From UBA4416 sp044238845 (GTDB lineage: Bacteria > Bacteroidota > Bacteroidia > B-17B0 > Aurantibacillaceae): DNA of 64,000 nt. Below, one piece after another: positions 1-7,704 of this stretch. Under the pieces are notes generated by a model. It was not told the origin of the DNA, did no database searches, and saw only the letters and a list, made by a program, of their open reading frames with translations. The stretch spans positions 1 to 64,000 of the forward strand of contig JBIICN010000017.1 in NCBI GenBank assembly GCA_044238845.1, in the 5' to 3' direction. The position numbers and the translations under genes were made by a program. The first letter of the stretch is position 1. Each line of letters opens with the position of its first letter.

Positions 1-19
1 TAAAACTTAATCTAAAAGG

Positions 20-48
20 AATGAGCCCGATACAATATCGAGCTCATT
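20..48 (-). terminator. Hairpin terminator downstream of the 118-648 gene
   Basis: A 13-bp stem (20-32 with 36-48, one G-T pair) closes a 3-nt loop. It lies about 70 bp past the stop codon of the minus-strand gene and is followed on that strand by a T-containing run. It is most simply a terminator for that gene. Confidence 0.55.
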
Positions 49-117
49 ATTATCCAAACTAATTTATAAATTTGTCTAAACTTTTGGGTTCAGTCTAAAT
101 TTTCGCTCCTTTTTTAG

Positions 118-648
118 TTAATGCTTTTTTTCTTCTTTTGTTCGCTTCTTGAATCTGTATGCATAGCCAAATTCAATAATAACATATTCCACGCTAGTAT
201 TATAATTTTCACCAGATTTGTAAGGAATATATGTACTGTATTGAGAAATTGATAAATCAGTAGTTATACGATGATTAGCGTTAAAAGCGAATGCGTATTC
301 GAAATTGATGATTGGATTTACTTGTTGTTTTATTCTAGGTTCGTATCTCGATGTTCTGGGGTTAAATAAAGTAATTCCAGCATTCAAACTAAATATATTT
401 CGTTTTTCTTCTTTGGTTTTTATTCCTAAGTATAAATCATAAGATGAACTCATAGATTTTGTCCATAATCCAATTGGTAATAAGCTAGCTTTAAATTTTG
501 TATTTAATAGTTTATATTTAAATTGGTAGTTAATATATATTGGAGGTTCAAAATCACTCACTCCTAATCCAATACCAATGACATGATTTTGAGATTTAGC
601 AATTTGTATGATGCTAGTAAATAAAAATATTAATTTTATATTTTTCAT
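118..648 (-). CDS. Small secreted protein, predicted outer-membrane beta-barrel
   Basis: A 176-residue protein with an N-terminal signal peptide ending near residue 20 (IAKSQ). The rest is alternating polar/aromatic strands and it ends in a barrel-like strand (IIEFGYAYRF) followed by a charged KKRTKEEKKH tail. I see no enzyme motif. Its last 70 residues match the truncated ORF at 1741-2028 (shared KQQVNPII and ELGYAY/EFGYAY blocks), so this is the intact member of a duplicated pair. A hairpin terminator follows at 20-48. Function is unknown; an outer-membrane location is inferred from the strand pattern only. Confidence 0.75.
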   Translation of the reverse strand: MKNIKLIFLFTSIIQIAKSQNHVIGIGLGVSDFEPPIYINYQFKYKLLNTKFKASLLPIGLWTKSMSSSYDLYLGIKTKEEKRNIFSLNAGITLFNPRTSRYEPRIKQQVNPIINFEYAFAFNANHRITTDLSISQYSTYIPYKSGENYNTSVEYVIIEFGYAYRFKKRTKEEKKH

Positions 649-781
649 ATTATATCAAAGTTAATCATATTTATAAATATTTAATTTACGATTTTTTTGT
701 TATTAAAGTATTGCTATTAAAATAATTGTCTACCACTTTTGCAAAAGCCGAATCCGAATGCCCAAATGGGATTTAGGTTTT

Positions 782-790
782 GTTAGCAGT
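782..790 (+). repeat. GTTAGCAGT, left copy of an inverted pair
   Basis: The 9-bp sequence GTTAGCAGT occurs here on the plus strand and at 1517-1525 on the minus strand, so the two copies flank the 831-1490 gene in inverted orientation. Nine bases is short, so chance is possible. Confidence 0.3.
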
Positions 791-830
791 TGTAACCGAT
801 ACACAGTTAAGTCTTTCCTCGTGTCCCCAG

Positions 831-1490
831 TTAGTCGTCTTTTGTTTTTTCGCCAGCAATATGAAACCCAATGTTAATTCCATAGTAGTTATTGTAAAAC
901 CGTCCGATTAATTTTTTGTCACCAGATTTAAAAAAATCATTTTGTCCTTGTAACTCAAAAAACAAACCCCTAACTTTTTTAAACCTCAATATGCCAATTG
1001 AATAAGAAAGTCCGCCTGTAAACATTTGAAAATCTTTCTTTGTTCTTACATCATTGTATTTGTATGGTTTACTTTTAAAACTTAACAAATAGTCAAGTCG
1101 TGGGGCAATACTAAAATAAAGTATATTTGAAATTTTGAATTTTATTCCACTTGTAATAGATAGATAATTTAATTTTATAGGAAATGTTTCGCTACCGCTT
1201 CCATTAAATTGTCCAAATTGGTCATAGGTCGGAACGACTACCATATTATAACCACCTTTTTGTATAAACAATAATTCTCCTGTCGTAGTATATTTTCTAT
1301 CATTTTTATACTTGTTGTCCAAGCCAAAACCAAAATTGTATCCGTAAACAAAACCACGTTTTACACCGTTGTTGTTTTGTTTGAAATTTGCTAAAGCAAC
1401 ACCAGTTTTTAAATAAAGTCTAGCTCTATTTTCCTGTCCAAACGATAGGATTGTTTGAACTATTAATATTATAGTTATAAGTTGTTTCAT
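831..1490 (-). CDS. PorT-like outer-membrane beta-barrel protein
   Basis: 219 residues with a signal peptide (cleavage likely after SFGQ, about residue 19) and a series of amphipathic strands. It has the look of the small Bacteroidota outer-membrane barrel families (OMP_b-brl type): GFGL, SITSGIKFKI and YYGINIGFHI strands, and no catalytic motif. It is the only complete gene between the two GTTAGCAGT copies at 782 and 1517. The upstream 46-residue ORF ends 30 bp before its ATG and could be co-transcribed from the promoter at 1678-1685. The exact role is unknown. Confidence 0.75.
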   Translation of the reverse strand: MKQLITIILIVQTILSFGQENRARLYLKTGVALANFKQNNNGVKRGFVYGYNFGFGLDNKYKNDRKYTTTGELLFIQKGGYNMVVVPTYDQFGQFNGSGSETFPIKLNYLSITSGIKFKISNILYFSIAPRLDYLLSFKSKPYKYNDVRTKKDFQMFTGGLSYSIGILRFKKVRGLFFELQGQNDFFKSGDKKLIGRFYNNYYGINIGFHIAGEKTKDD

Positions 1491-1516
1491 TGTCTTGCGT
1501 AATGTCTGCGATTATT

Positions 1517-1525
1517 ACTGCTAAC
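1517..1525 (-). repeat. GTTAGCAGT, right copy of an inverted pair
   Basis: Exact reverse complement of 782-790. The stop codon of the small ORF 1521-1661 lies inside it (AGT-TAG), so this ORF may end at a junction rather than at its original terminus. Confidence 0.3.
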
Positions 1526-1661
1526 TATTTGTTTTCACTTCAAAAGGTTTTATACTTTCTTGAATATAGTTATATATTGTCTCAGGCTCAGGAGATGCTT
1601 TGTTATCTTTATGACATTGTAAAAACGACAAACTAAGAGGAAGTAGTATTGTTTTTTGCAT
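1521..1661 (-). CDS. 46-residue lipoprotein-like ORF, possibly truncated
   Basis: Translation from ATG at 1661 gives 46 residues: a hydrophobic N-terminus (MQKTILLPLSLSFLQC), then a charged tail with EPETIYNYIQESIKPFEV. A Cys at residue 16 after a hydrophobic core resembles a lipobox, although FLQC is not a standard one. Support for real expression comes from upstream: an exact copy of the 24-bp element (1709-1732) and a near-consensus -7 box (1678-1685) precede it at the same spacing as before the 9129 operon. The stop falls in the GTTAGCAGT repeat, so the gene may have lost its 3' part. No function can be assigned. Confidence 0.4.
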   Translation of the reverse strand: MQKTILLPLSLSFLQCHKDNKASPEPETIYNYIQESIKPFEVKTNS

Positions 1662-1677
1662 AATTAATAAATCCGTA

Positions 1678-1685
1678 CAATTTTA
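1678..1685 (-). promoter_or_regulatory. -7 element (TAAAATTG) for the 1661 ORF
   Basis: Minus-strand TAAAATTG matches the Bacteroidota -7 box TAnnTTTG at all but one defined base. It sits 23 bp downstream of the 24-bp element at 1709-1732, exactly the spacing seen at 9169-9223. Confidence 0.5.
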
Positions 1686-1708
1686 AGTCTTTTTCATTAA
1701 TTAACACT

Positions 1709-1732
1709 ACCGTTAAAATGATTTTTAGCACA
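1709..1732 (-). promoter_or_regulatory. 24-bp putative operator, copy 2
   Basis: A 24-bp sequence identical to 9200-9223, beginning ACCGTTAAAATGATTT on the plus strand. It contains ACCGTTAAA, close to the half-site described for LytTR-family regulators (roughly [TA][AC][CA]GTTN[AG][TG]). Each copy lies 23 bp upstream of a minus-strand -7 box, where a -33 TTTG would be expected but is absent, as at activator-dependent promoters. Regulator identity is inference: the LytTR protein at 12187-12957. Confidence 0.5.
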
Positions 1733-1740
1733 ATGTGATT

Positions 1741-2028
1741 TTATGATAAGTATAAAGGAGCGATGATTCGCTCCTTTTTGTTGTTTGTGTTTTTTTCTTC
1801 TTTTTTTCGTCTATTAAATTTGTAGGCATATCCGAGTTCAGCTATAAAAACTGGATAATAGCCTTTTGATCTTTTTCCATATTTATTATATAGTGAGTAA
1901 TTTAGTTTTGAAAAAGATATTTCTAAGGTGATATGGTGTATCTTTTTTAGGGATAGAGCATATCCGAAATCAATGATTGGATTTACTTGTTGCTTCATAT
2001 ATGATTCATCAGCCGTGATATATGAAAT
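1741..2028 (-). pseudogene. C-terminal fragment of an outer-membrane barrel, paralogue of 118-648
   Basis: The reading frame is open from the codon after a TAA at 2029-2031 down to the stop at 1741. Residues from KQQVNPIIDFGYA through ELGYAYKFNRRKKEEK match the last 70 residues of the 118-648 protein. Homology continues a few codons upstream of the only ATG (1998) and then meets the stop, so the signal peptide and first two-thirds are missing. The last residues (IIAPLYLS) are read from the hairpin at 1754-1777 and have no counterpart in the intact copy. It is best read as a decayed duplicate. Confidence 0.7.
1754..1777. terminator. Perfect 10-bp-stem hairpin
   Basis: AAAGGAGCGA (1754-1763) pairs with TCGCTCCTTT (1768-1777) around a TGAT loop, with T-runs on the plus-strand side. 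Parts of the same sequence lie near 103-113 and near 2152-2162. It is likely an old terminator carried along in the duplication and now read as the tail of the fragment ORF. Confidence 0.5.
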
Positions 2029-2194
2029 TTAATTTTCTCATATGTGATTGATTTTTTGCGTTTTTTTTGTAAGAACATATGTTTTATAAAGTATTTATGT
2101 TAATTATAATCTCATACAGGTTTGTAGAGTATAAATTCAAATATATTAACAAAAGGAGCGATTAATGACTGCTTTTTGTAGTCAATTATAATGT

Positions 2195-4525
2195 TTAATT
2201 CGTAATGATTTTTTTAGACAAAATTCTTCCATTATAAAACACATTAATAAAATAAATACCGCTATTATATTCTCTTAAATCAAAGTTAAATTCATATTTA
2301 TTAGGGTTTTGTATTGATATTAATTCTTTTCCCAAAACATCTCGTATAATTATAGAATAAGGTAACTCAATCTCATTATTAAGAGTCAGTTTAAATTCTC
2401 CAGTATTAGGATTAGGAAATACATTTATTTCAGTATTATTCTCGTTGTTTTTTATTTTTTTGTTTTGAGTAGATGTTTCTTCTGTGCTATATGTTAATAG
2501 ATTTGACATTCTGGAACCATCTGTGCAACCTGGAGCTATGTATGCGTGAAATTCAGCGCCAGATTTAATAATTACATCATCAGGACTTGTTGAAGATAGA
2601 TGAATATAATCATTCGAACTCATGTTTACAACTACACTTGGATTTACAATGTATTTAGCAACATTTATTCGTGTATTGTAATGGTAATTATTATTTACAG
2701 TTTCTGTCTTATTGAAAATATTTAAAGGAAGTCCACCGAAAGAAGGATGATTTTCAAGACCCACAGCATACCATGCATTTGAAACGGCATGATAATTTGG
2801 AGAAGAAGATCCATAATATTGAAAAGCAGTTACTTCAGTAAAAACTCTTAAATCATTAAAATTAGTAGTAGACGTCATGTAATTACGAATTGCTTCATAT
2901 AAAATCCAAGAAGCATCATCTTGTCCAATACCTTCCACGCAATATTGATTGCCTAAATCATTTGTACCATTGCCTCCTTCTGCGAGTAGATAAAACCATT
3001 TACCTAAAACTCCTGCGTTATAATGAACGCCTCCGAAATCATTATTAGGACTTAAATCATTTGGATCTTTCCAATTTGGTCCTGCCATATATGTACTAGC
3101 TCCGCAATAATCCTCAGGATTTGATAATGATCTTCTTTTGCCGCAAGCAGAAAATACATCTTCAGCATATTCATAATTTGGAAGTCTACCAAGGTCTTTG
3201 TAACGAGCAGTCCAAAACTCAGTGAGCGTTCCAAATATATCAGAAATTCCTTCGCCGATTGCCCCACCTTCGCCATAGTTAATTAATTGTGTTTCATTAT
3301 CTGTCACACCGTGTGCTAATTCGTGACCTAATACATCAATAGTGCTTAACCAATTTCCAATAGGAGCACCTGTTAATGAAGCTCCACCTGATGTGCCAAC
3401 AGTTATTTTATTATTGGACGTATTAAACTGCGTGTCCCAAGACGCATCAACATCAGCTTCGATTTGATGAAAGTTATTGTCAAAACTATTTCTTCCAAAA
3501 TAAGTACTCCAGAATCTATTCGCCCAACTTAAGCACCAAAATGTTGTCGTTCCTTTTTTGTCGTTCAAGTTTGTCCATAGATTAGTTACATCTCGAAAAT
3601 CATTAGATTCTTTTGTAACATATATGTAAGTCCCAGAACATACCTCTTTTAATCTATAAGTACAGTTCACAAGACCAAATAAAAACCTTTCTGTATATAT
3701 ATATTGATCAGGGTAATAATATAAATGAGCAGTGCCACCTTGACAATCGTCCGCACATGCTGAGGAAGAATTATTTGATAAAGGAGTACCTTCTTTTTTT
3801 ATGTTATCGTCAATCTTATTGTGACTTTTTGCATTACAAGATCGCATAGGGTTGTCTGTTTTAATAATCGTACCATTGCTTGCGTTAACATAAAAGACTA
3901 AACTATTTCTATTTGCATAGTGAATTGCTATTTTATATGCCAGAATATAATTTTGAGGTGAATTGTAAAGCAGCGTATTATTTTTTATAATGATTAAATC
4001 AGCTACCGGAAAGCTGGTAGCTAATTGATTACCACTTTCTACTTTAATATTACTTTCATATAAGCTATCTAGCCATAAAAACTCTTTATTTTCAGAGAAA
4101 TTAATAACATTATCAATAGCTGTTTCAGCACTAATGTTTGGTACTGTGGATATATTTTCTGTTTTATTTTCAATAACACCATTAATAGTCGATAATCTAC
4201 CATTTTTATCTGAGTGAAATATTATTTTTGAATATTCAATTGGTATACCATTTATTGAATGAATAAATTTTTCATGTTTTTGACCTAACGAATCTATTCT
4301 ACTGGAGATAATTTCTAATTTGTTATTACTTTCGAGTTTACACAGAAGTTTAGAATTTGCTAGGAATTGCTCAGTAGTATAGTTTATGTTTTTTTTAATA
4401 ACATAAAAATGACTTGCTGTATCATTAATTGATAATATTGTCGTATCAATACTTATTTGGCTTGTTAAGACTAAGCTATTTATTAATAATGAAGATGCGA
4501 TGTAAATTGTTTTTATTTTTTTCAT
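2195..4525 (-). CDS. Secreted thermolysin-like (M4) metallopeptidase with T9SS type A sorting domain
   Basis: 776 residues. After the signal peptide (cleavage near residue 22) comes an FTP/PepSY-type propeptide (about 40-220). The M4 catalytic domain follows, with HELAH at 401-405, the third zinc ligand E425 in GEGISD twenty residues later (thermolysin spacing) and the H231-equivalent at H501 in GGVHYNAG. A short beta-rich segment with the SGAEFHA motif precedes the C-terminal Por-type sorting domain (FPNPNTGEF, last 75 residues). It should be exported by Sec, taken across the outer membrane by T9SS and attached to the surface or released. It is the last gene of the minus-strand operon and its ATG overlaps the preceding stop (ATGA, 4522-4525). 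Confidence 0.93.
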   Translation of the reverse strand: MKKIKTIYIASSLLINSLVLTSQISIDTTILSINDTASHFYVIKKNINYTTEQFLANSKLLCKLESNNKLEIISSRIDSLGQKHEKFIHSINGIPIEYSKIIFHSDKNGRLSTINGVIENKTENISTVPNISAETAIDNVINFSENKEFLWLDSLYESNIKVESGNQLATSFPVADLIIIKNNTLLYNSPQNYILAYKIAIHYANRNSLVFYVNASNGTIIKTDNPMRSCNAKSHNKIDDNIKKEGTPLSNNSSSACADDCQGGTAHLYYYPDQYIYTERFLFGLVNCTYRLKEVCSGTYIYVTKESNDFRDVTNLWTNLNDKKGTTTFWCLSWANRFWSTYFGRNSFDNNFHQIEADVDASWDTQFNTSNNKITVGTSGGASLTGAPIGNWLSTIDVLGHELAHGVTDNETQLINYGEGGAIGEGISDIFGTLTEFWTARYKDLGRLPNYEYAEDVFSACGKRRSLSNPEDYCGASTYMAGPNWKDPNDLSPNNDFGGVHYNAGVLGKWFYLLAEGGNGTNDLGNQYCVEGIGQDDASWILYEAIRNYMTSTTNFNDLRVFTEVTAFQYYGSSSPNYHAVSNAWYAVGLENHPSFGGLPLNIFNKTETVNNNYHYNTRINVAKYIVNPSVVVNMSSNDYIHLSSTSPDDVIIKSGAEFHAYIAPGCTDGSRMSNLLTYSTEETSTQNKKIKNNENNTEINVFPNPNTGEFKLTLNNEIELPYSIIIRDVLGKELISIQNPNKYEFNFDLREYNSGIYFINVFYNGRILSKKIITN

Positions 4526-5271
4526 AATACTATTGCTGTTGAAAACGTGACTAAATAATTTCTATTATTAAATGCAAAAAACTTATATGACATTAATTTG
4601 TCTTTACTAATCTGAGGACTCATCAATAACCTACTACATAATTTACTATTTCTAATTTTGTATCTATACTCAAAACCAAAATTTATATTAAGTTGAATAT
4701 TCTCGTACATTATTTCTTCACCACTGCTATCTAATTTTTCATTGGTTGTATAATTTATTCCCTTTTTAATTGTTTTACCATAAACTAAACTACCTGCCCC
4801 TGCTCCAATAAAGATTCCTGTTTTTGAAGAAATTAGGTTCTTTAGAAAAGAAAAATTTAGGCTTATATTATATCCGGAATAATAATTTACTACAGTAAAT
4901 TCGACTTCATTCTTACCATAAAAACTTTCTTCATTACCCCTAGCAAGAAATTTTTCAGTATTTAAATAAAGTGCACTTTCTACCTCAAAATAATACGAAC
5001 ATTTTCTTGAATTATTAATTAATCGTGAATAGGCTAATCCGATATTTGGGCTTAATGTATTATAGTTTGTGATATGATAGTCTTTATTTATACCATCTCG
5101 TATATAACTTGGGACAACATATTCATATCTAAAATTTTGATTTTTAATCAGATTACTTCCAATACATAAATTCATTTTAAAGAAATGTCTCGTTTGTTTA
5201 ATATTGTCGACTTGACATTTTAAAATGTTTTTAGTGCATAATATTACAATTATAAAAAAGTAGTATTTCAT
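4522..5271 (-). CDS. Predicted outer-membrane beta-barrel protein
   Basis: 249 residues with a signal peptide ending near residue 20 (ILKCQ) and many amphipathic strands (NIGLAYSRLI, YYFEVESALYL, NINFGFEYRYKI, LVTFSTAIVL). It ends in a hydrophobic strand as barrels do. The gene overlaps the protease gene by 4 bp and starts 12 bp after the 5284-6003 gene, so it is translationally coupled within the operon. It may serve as membrane anchor or assembly partner of the secreted products, but this is inferred from position only. Confidence 0.72.
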   Translation of the reverse strand: MKYYFFIIVILCTKNILKCQVDNIKQTRHFFKMNLCIGSNLIKNQNFRYEYVVPSYIRDGINKDYHITNYNTLSPNIGLAYSRLINNSRKCSYYFEVESALYLNTEKFLARGNEESFYGKNEVEFTVVNYYSGYNISLNFSFLKNLISSKTGIFIGAGAGSLVYGKTIKKGINYTTNEKLDSSGEEIMYENIQLNINFGFEYRYKIRNSKLCSRLLMSPQISKDKLMSYKFFAFNNRNYLVTFSTAIVL

Positions 5272-5283
5272 TAATCTCTTTAA

Positions 5284-6003
5284 TTAACATTGATACGCAA
5301 TGCCTATCATAAACCAATTGTTATAACCATAGTTTTTGTAAAATTTTTCGGTTTGTTCTAATGTTAATCTTAAGTATAATCCACTTTTTTTAATTAGTTG
5401 GTAAGAAATTGATTCTTGCATATAAATATCAAAATTACTAAAGTCGTAGTGAGATTTTTTATTAGATAGGTCTTGATATGTTTTAATGCTTTTTTTATAA
5501 AAGTTGTAGTAAAAACTATTGCCTATACTGAAAGACAATCTCTTATAAAAATAGTTGAAATTTGCAGGTGCCAATAACGAGTATCTAGTAAATGTAGTTT
5601 CTTTTAAATCAGGTTTATTTAGATTTCCATCATTAAATACACTATATTTTGTTGTTTCTTTTTTTTGATTTATTCCTAAACCTAAAGATAAAGATGTGTG
5701 TTTTGTTACTTTTTTATTATAGTTAATGTTAAAACCAAATGATGAAGTGCCAATATATTTATGTTTTTCATAATAAACTGAATCAATCCCCGAGCCATTA
5801 TAATTTGTTGGTGTGCCAGTTAAATAAGTATTTGAAATTTCATGTCTATTAGAACTAAAATTGTAAATGTAATTTAGATTTATTGTAAAAGTATTTTTAT
5901 TCATTGTATATGCTGATGAGTCATTTAATTGGGCGTGTAGTTTTGGGGCTAAAAATGACCCCAAAACTACTATCGTAATTTTTAATATTTTTAAAGTCTG
6001 CAT
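5284..6003 (-). CDS. Predicted outer-membrane beta-barrel protein
   Basis: 239 residues. The signal peptide ends around residue 24 (APKLHAQ), followed by a Tyr/Asn-rich strand-turn-strand pattern (FTINLNYIYNF, SFGFNINYNKKV, SLSLGLGINQKKE) and a final strand WFMIGIAYQC. Its start shares one base with the preceding stop (TAATG at 6003), indicating tight coupling to the T9SS-sorted protein upstream. No enzyme motif is visible. It is a second barrel next to 4522-5271, but the two are not obviously similar to each other. Confidence 0.7.
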   Translation of the reverse strand: MQTLKILKITIVVLGSFLAPKLHAQLNDSSAYTMNKNTFTINLNYIYNFSSNRHEISNTYLTGTPTNYNGSGIDSVYYEKHKYIGTSSFGFNINYNKKVTKHTSLSLGLGINQKKETTKYSVFNDGNLNKPDLKETTFTRYSLLAPANFNYFYKRLSFSIGNSFYYNFYKKSIKTYQDLSNKKSHYDFSNFDIYMQESISYQLIKKSGLYLRLTLEQTEKFYKNYGYNNWFMIGIAYQC

Positions 6004-7703
6004 TAATCAGTTTTAATGAGTTTACCAGAAATTACGTTTCCATTATCTAATACTACTTTATAAAAATATGTACCATTAGATTCATTTTCTAAATTTATAA
6101 ACGAATTAAAATTTTCTTTATTGTAGGTAATAATTATTGAGCCTGTATAGTTATAAACCTCAATGTTTAAAATTTCGCCATTAACTGATTTAATTGAGAA
6201 AATCCCCTTTGATGGATTTGGATAAATTAATACTTTATTATTAACTACATTGTTCAATAATTTTGTATTCTCTTCTGATATGAAGTATCTTTCTTTAAAG
6301 CCTTTCCGTTGAATAGATTGATAAACACAATCTTCCGTTGTAATTGCATGAAATTCGGCACCAGGTTTTACGTAAAACCCACTTTGTAGGCTGATGTTTT
6401 TGGCGACATACTTAACATTTACACCAGAATTTATAATCACATCGCCATATGTTTGAGAAGAAGTGACATGGTCACCTGCCCAAATATTATTTTTTGCAGT
6501 ATGAACGTAGTTACCTATGTATGTTGTGTTTTGAATATACCTGTCATTAGGGCAACAGTCTATTAAATCATAATTATGAAAATTAGGATGTTCTGCTTGG
6601 CCTCCAAAGTTTGTTGGTAGATAGGTTAAGGCATCATAATATGTATGATCATCATGGCAATTCCAATACCTCAGTGAGTAATTATAAACATCCTGTGGAA
6701 ATAGAGGGGAGCCGTTTGCATTTGCCCCTGACCAAAGAAATTGATAATCATTATAACCAACATCTTTTAACCCATTTGGATCAAACGCATCTACTGTTAT
6801 CATTAAGTGCCCAAATCTGTCATATACTTTTAATTCAATACCAATGGCATCCTGAAAAATGATACTAAAAGGAGCGCCAAGAACCATCATGGCATTTTGA
6901 AAGGTACCATGTGTAATGGTTCCTAAATTAGGGGCACATGCTGCATTGCAAAAATCACTTTTTTGTAATGAAATATCGTCAATAAATATATAGGAATCTT
7001 GGCAAATATCTCCGCTACTTCCTGTTCCAATAAAACCATTTTTTCTTAATTCTAAAGCTATGTAATCATAACTGTGCATTATTGAGTTAGAGGGTGTTTT
7101 AAACGTAAAAGAAATTTTTTGCCAAGAATTTGGCGTTAGGTTTAGTGAGTTAAAATCAAATTCATGTATTGTTGTCCAATTACTGGATAAATCTCTGTAA
7201 TTAGTATAGTCATCTGTGCATAAATCTGAAGCTTGTTGATTATCTGTGTAAAAAGCCTCATTTTTATATTTAAGTTTAGTTTTTGAAAACATGACTTTTA
7301 ATCTGCAATTTTTTGAACCTCTTGGTGGATTATCTGTAATGTAAACCCACATAGATAAAGTATGATATGAATCACCCTCTACATTTTGATTGTTGAAATT
7401 TTGTTGTATTAACTCATAATTTGTCATCCCAATCATTCCATTACCACCATGGGGAGATGGATGAACACCTAGTATGGTTTGAGTGCCAGTTCCATTATTA
7501 TTAATCCAATCTGGAGAGTGAAGATCTATCGTTCCAACAGATTTAGTTCTTGTTTCCCACGAAGTCATTTTATCAGCTTGAGCAACGTCAGTCGGCCAAG
7601 AATTTCCTCCATCGGCAGTTTCAAAATCATAGTTGTAGATGTAGTTTTGCGATCTGGCATTATAGTATAATGTCAGAATCAAAAATAATATTATATATTT
7701 CAT
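6003..7703 (-). CDS. Large secreted protein with T9SS type A sorting domain
   Basis: 566 residues. A signal peptide (to about residue 18) is followed by a jelly-roll-like N-terminal domain opening with NYDFETADGGNSWP and closing around residue 245 with YIFIDDISL, a pattern typical of carbohydrate-binding-type modules. A middle segment resembles the gliding-type fold (KVYDRFGHLM, WSGANANG, DVYNYSLRYWNC). Next comes a stretch with SGVNVKY and PGAEFHA, and finally a Por sorting domain (YPNPSKGIFSI to GKLIKTD). The SGAEFHA-type segment is shared with the protease of the same operon. It is probably a cell-surface adhesin or binding protein; the ligand is unknown. Confidence 0.8.
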   Translation of the reverse strand: MKYIILFLILTLYYNARSQNYIYNYDFETADGGNSWPTDVAQADKMTSWETRTKSVGTIDLHSPDWINNNGTGTQTILGVHPSPHGGNGMIGMTNYELIQQNFNNQNVEGDSYHTLSMWVYITDNPPRGSKNCRLKVMFSKTKLKYKNEAFYTDNQQASDLCTDDYTNYRDLSSNWTTIHEFDFNSLNLTPNSWQKISFTFKTPSNSIMHSYDYIALELRKNGFIGTGSSGDICQDSYIFIDDISLQKSDFCNAACAPNLGTITHGTFQNAMMVLGAPFSIIFQDAIGIELKVYDRFGHLMITVDAFDPNGLKDVGYNDYQFLWSGANANGSPLFPQDVYNYSLRYWNCHDDHTYYDALTYLPTNFGGQAEHPNFHNYDLIDCCPNDRYIQNTTYIGNYVHTAKNNIWAGDHVTSSQTYGDVIINSGVNVKYVAKNISLQSGFYVKPGAEFHAITTEDCVYQSIQRKGFKERYFISEENTKLLNNVVNNKVLIYPNPSKGIFSIKSVNGEILNIEVYNYTGSIIITYNKENFNSFINLENESNGTYFYKVVLDNGNVISGKLIKTD

Positions 7704-7704
7704 C

